Shown: positions 9,281 through 12,628 of the stretch, piece by piece
Layout of the letters: the number at the start of each line of letters is the position of its first letter
How positions within the stretch are numbered: position 1 is the first letter of the stretch
From: Propionibacterium sp.
GTDB lineage: Bacteria; Actinomycetota; Actinomycetes; Propionibacteriales; Propionibacteriaceae
Reading direction: 5' to 3'
Assembly (NCBI GenBank): GCA_012837465.1
Contig: DURG01000117.1
Span: forward strand, 1 to 12,628
Length of the DNA: 12,628 nt
Notes under the pieces: generated by a model
Told to the model about the DNA's origin: nothing
Seen by the model: the letters and a program-made list of their open reading frames with translations, nothing else
Databases searched by the model: none
Translations under genes and position numbers: made by a program

Positions 9281-9622
9281 TTGAACACCCAGCCCGAAGG
9301 CATCACCAACCCGCCGATCGACAACCTGCTCGAGAACATCGATTCGAAGTACCGGCTCGTTCTCATTGCGGCGAAGCGTGCCCGCCAGATCAACGCCTAC
9401 TTCTCCCAGCTCGGCGAAGGCCTCTTGGAGAACGTCGGCCCGCTGGTGTCGGCCGCACCCGAGGAGAAGCCGCTGTCCATCGCACTGCGCGAGATGGAAG
9501 AGGGCCTCCTGCAGCACTCCGAGATCGACCCCGATGCTGAAGAGGCCGCGCCCTCCAGCGACATCGATCCGGCCTTCGCCTTCGTCGATCCCTTCGCGGA
9601 GACCGACGCAGCGTCCAACTGA
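9281..9622 (+). CDS. rpoZ: RNA polymerase omega subunit
   Basis: Omega wraps the C-terminal part of beta' and helps assemble and stabilise RNA polymerase. The product has the actinobacterial signature GITNPPIDNLL (7-17), SKYRLVLIAAKRARQIN (22-38) with its conserved KRARQIN helix, GEGLLENVGPLV, and EEKPLSIALREMEEGLL. I choose the TTG at 9281, giving 113 residues: AAGGA (9271-9275) lies 5 bases upstream and MNTQPEGITNPP aligns with family N-termini. An in-frame GTG at 9257 would add 8 residues but has no ribosome binding site. The last ~28 residues form an acidic, probably disordered tail (SEIDPDAEE, then SDIDPAFAFVDPFAE), longer than in many omegas. The 34-base gap after gmk carries heptamer repeats and a small dyad. 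coaBC, often next to rpoZ, is absent. Confidence 0.92.
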   Translation: MNTQPEGITNPPIDNLLENIDSKYRLVLIAAKRARQINAYFSQLGEGLLENVGPLVSAAPEEKPLSIALREMEEGLLQHSEIDPDAEEAAPSSDIDPAFAFVDPFAETDAASN

Positions 9623-9634
9623 CGCTCCATCCCA

Positions 9635-9689
9635 GGGGGCGGCTTGTCGCCGCCACAGACCCCCTACCCACTATGCGGCTTGTCGCCGC
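9635..9689 (+). promoter_or_regulatory. Twin identical-loop hairpins in the metK leader
   Basis: The 15-base unit GCGGCTTGTCGCCGC occurs twice, at 9639-9653 and 9675-9689. Each copy is a perfect hairpin, GCGGC-TTGTC-GCCGC. The first is extended to GGCGGC/GCCGCC (9638-9654), with GGG (9635-9637) able to pair with CCC (9660-9662) around an ACAGA bulge. The second ends 3 bases before the metK AGGAG site (9693-9697). Since the arms are identical, the outer arms of the two copies can also pair with each other. No T run follows either hairpin. It does not resemble a known SAM riboswitch. Confidence 0.7.
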
Positions 9690-9706
9690 GCTAGGAGTGC
9701 TCTGCC

Positions 9707-10894
<1,188 letters not shown>

Positions 10895-10895
10895 T

Positions 10896-12628
10896 GTGAC
10901 GGGCCGGGTGGCGCGGGTCGCCGTCGACATGGCGCTGGCCCACCTGGACCGGCTGTTCGACTACGAGATCCCCGAATCCCTCGCGGATTCAGCCACCGTA
11001 GGAGCGCGCGTGAAGGTGCGCTTCTCCGGCCAGACGCGTGACGGTTGGATCATCGAGGTGGCCGACACCACCGAGGTCGCCTCGCTGGCCCGCCTGCACA
11101 AGGTCGTCTCGTCCGAACCCATCGCGACGCCTGAGACCTACGGCCTCATCCGCGCGGTGGCGGACCACTACGCGGGCGTCTGGTCCGACGTCGCCCGGCT
11201 CGCGATCCCACCGCGGCATGCTGCGACGGAGAAGGGCCCACAGCGCGAGTGGCCAGTACCGCGCGAGCTGGGCGAGCCCACCGTGCTGCCCAGCTATCCC
11301 GATGGCGACTCGCTGCTGGCCGCGCTGGCCGAGGGCCGTTCGCCCAGGCTGCTGTGGCAGGCCGCGGCCGTGCACGGAGGCCCGGGCGACCTCCTGGGCG
11401 GCGTGCTCGAGGCCGTCGACGCCACGCTGCGTTCCGGCCGATCGGCGGTCGTGGTGTTGCCCACGGTGCGCGAACTCACCCCTGCAATCGCCCGGTTCCG
11501 CGCTGCCTTCGGCCACGGTGCCGTCGGCTCGCTGGCGTCGGAGGCCGGGCGCTCCGCGCGCTACCGCGCCTATCTGGCCGCCGCGAGGGGAGAGGCGCGC
11601 ATCATCCTGGGCACGCGTAGCGCGGTCTTCGCGCCCGTCAAGGACCTCGGCCTGGTGGTGGTGGTCGACGACGGCCACGACGCGCACGAAGAGCTGCGCG
11701 CCCCCTACCCACACGCCCGTGCCGTGGCGATCCTGCGCTCGGCGCGGCAGGACGCCGCACTCATGTTGGCGGGTCACTCCCGCAGCATCGACGCCCAGGC
11801 GCTCGTCGAGCGGGGCTGGCTGGCCTCGCTCAGCCTGACGCCGACCGACGCCAGACGGGTCATCGCACCCGTCCGTGCCATCGGCGAAGTGGAGCGCGAA
11901 CGCGATCCCGCCGCCGCGCGCCTGCGCATCCCGTCGATGGCCTTCCAGTTCCTCCGCGAGCACCTTCCGCAGGGACCGGTGCTGGTGCAGGTGCCCATGA
12001 CGGGGCACTCGGCCTCGCTGGCCTGCCGACGCTGCGGCAACCGCGCCACCTGCGCGAAGTGCGGCGGCCCCATGCGCGCCCGCCGGCGCGACGAGCCGGA
12101 GTGTGCGCTCTGCGGCTTCAAGCCCACGCGTTGGTCCTGCCAGCACTGCCACACCTCCCAGTTGCGCACGCCACTCCCCGGAGCCGCCCGCACCGCCGAG
12201 GAACTCGCCCGCGCCTTCCCCGGGGTGCTCGCCGTCAACAGTTCGGCCAAGAACATCCGCGACGAGATCCCGGACGAGCCGGCCATCGTCGTCGCCACGC
12301 CGGGCGCCGAGCCGTCGGCGCCCTCGGGTTACGCGGGCGTAATGATCCTTGACACCGAGGTGACGCTCGCCCGGGTCAGCCACCGCGCCGCCGAGGAAGC
12401 CGTTCGACGCTGGTCGAATGCCGCCGCCATGGCACGGCGCCCCGTCGACGGCGGCTCGGTGCTCCTGGTCGGGTCCGCCACCCATCCCGCAGTGCAGGCG
12501 CTGCTGCGCGCCGACGTCGCGGGCTTCGCCACCCGGGAACTCGCCGACCGTGCCGATGCCGGGTTGACGCCCGCCGTCAAGATGGCGCGGATCGTTGGCG
12601 ACACCGAGGCCCTGCCCGAGTTCCTCGA
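10896..12628 (+). CDS. priA: PriA-like primosomal protein N', helicase motifs lost (runs off right edge)
   Basis: PriA recognises stalled forks and reloads the replication machinery. The frame starts at GTG 10896, one base after the metK stop, with AGGGGA (10886-10891) just upstream, and is open for 577 codons to the window edge. The N-terminal 3' DNA-end-binding domain is recognisable (ARVAVDMALAHLDRLFDYEIP, then GARVKVRFSGQTRDGWI). Where helicase motif I should read GxxGSGKT, this protein has VHGGPGDLLGG, and the DEEH box is replaced by DDGH. The ATPase is therefore almost certainly inactive, as is known for actinobacterial PriA. Four CxxC pairs (CRRC, CAKC, CALC, CQHC; residues ~378-418) keep the zinc-binding fold. 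A second in-frame GTG at 10908 is less well supported. The C-terminal part is not seen. Confidence 0.93.
   Translation, partial: MTGRVARVAVDMALAHLDRLFDYEIPESLADSATVGARVKVRFSGQTRDGWIIEVADTTEVASLARLHKVVSSEPIATPETYGLIRAVADHYAGVWSDVARLAIPPRHAATEKGPQREWPVPRELGEPTVLPSYPDGDSLLAALAEGRSPRLLWQAAAVHGGPGDLLGGVLEAVDATLRSGRSAVVVLPTVRELTPAIARFRAAFGHGAVGSLASEAGRSARYRAYLAAARGEARIILGTRSAVFAPVKDLGLVVVVDDGHDAHEELRAPYPHARAVAILRSARQDAALMLAGHSRSIDAQALVERGWLASLSLTPTDARRVIAPVRAIGEVERERDPAAARLRIPSMAFQFLREHLPQGPVLVQVPMTGHSASLACRRCGNRATCAKCGGPMRARRRDEPECALCGFKPTRWSCQHCHTSQLRTPLPGAARTAEELARAFPGVLAVNSSAKNIRDEIPDEPAIVVATPGAEPSAPSGYAGVMILDTEVTLARVSHRAAEEAVRRWSNAAAMARRPVDGGSVLLVGSATHPAVQALLRADVAGFATRELADRADAGLTPAVKMARIVGDTEALPEFL

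Noticed and set aside
9623..9706. SAM riboswitch in the metK leader
   Set aside because: The 84-base gap is too short and lacks the multi-helix junction or pseudoknot of known SAM riboswitch classes; only two simple repeated hairpins are visible.
10989..12485. Minus-strand frame of 498 codons opposite priA
   Set aside because: Antisense shadow; the + frame carries PriA-like domains and zinc motifs.

Overview
This 12.6-kb window is a high-GC bacterial chromosome segment, almost certainly from an actinobacterium. The evidence is the actinobacterial integration host factor (mIHF), a PriA without helicase motifs, a GICFGNQ-type CarA, frequent GTG/TTG starts and TANNNT-type -10 boxes. Protein flavour and gene order suggest Propionibacteriales or Propionibacteriaceae, but that finer placement is an inference. 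Apart from the first gene, everything is core housekeeping on the + strand. I see no prophage, insertion sequence, CRISPR array, tRNA or rRNA.

Layout: bases 1-632 (minus strand) carry the 5' part of a secreted lamin-tail-domain protein with an Asp-Pro-Thr linker, running off the left edge. Bases 633-934 are a divergent intergenic region rich in dyad symmetry, including a 17-bp inverted repeat that brackets the efp -10 box and covers its ribosome binding site. Then come efp-nusB-carA-carB-pyrD-pyrF, packed with overlaps or gaps of at most 19 bases and readable as one transcript. After a 121-base gap with hairpins and a probable promoter come mihF-gmk-rpoZ. An 84-base leader with two copies of the same hairpin precedes metK-priA; priA runs off the right edge.

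Function: efp and nusB serve translation through polyproline stretches and rRNA antitermination. carAB make carbamoyl phosphate, and pyrD and pyrF perform the fourth and sixth steps of UMP synthesis. gmk makes GDP, rpoZ is the omega subunit of RNA polymerase, mIHF shapes the nucleoid, metK makes S-adenosylmethionine, and the PriA-like protein is linked to replication restart. The cluster therefore joins nucleotide supply to transcription, translation and replication. Compared with the order common in other actinobacteria, pyrR-pyrB-pyrC (between nusB and carA) and coaBC (between rpoZ and metK) are missing here.

No wholly new system is visible. The most interesting signals are non-coding: the inverted repeat at efp, the twin hairpins before metK, the 5'-end hairpin before mihF and the leaderless-type promoter at gmk. 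In proteins, the EF-P loop reads PGKGN rather than PGKGP.
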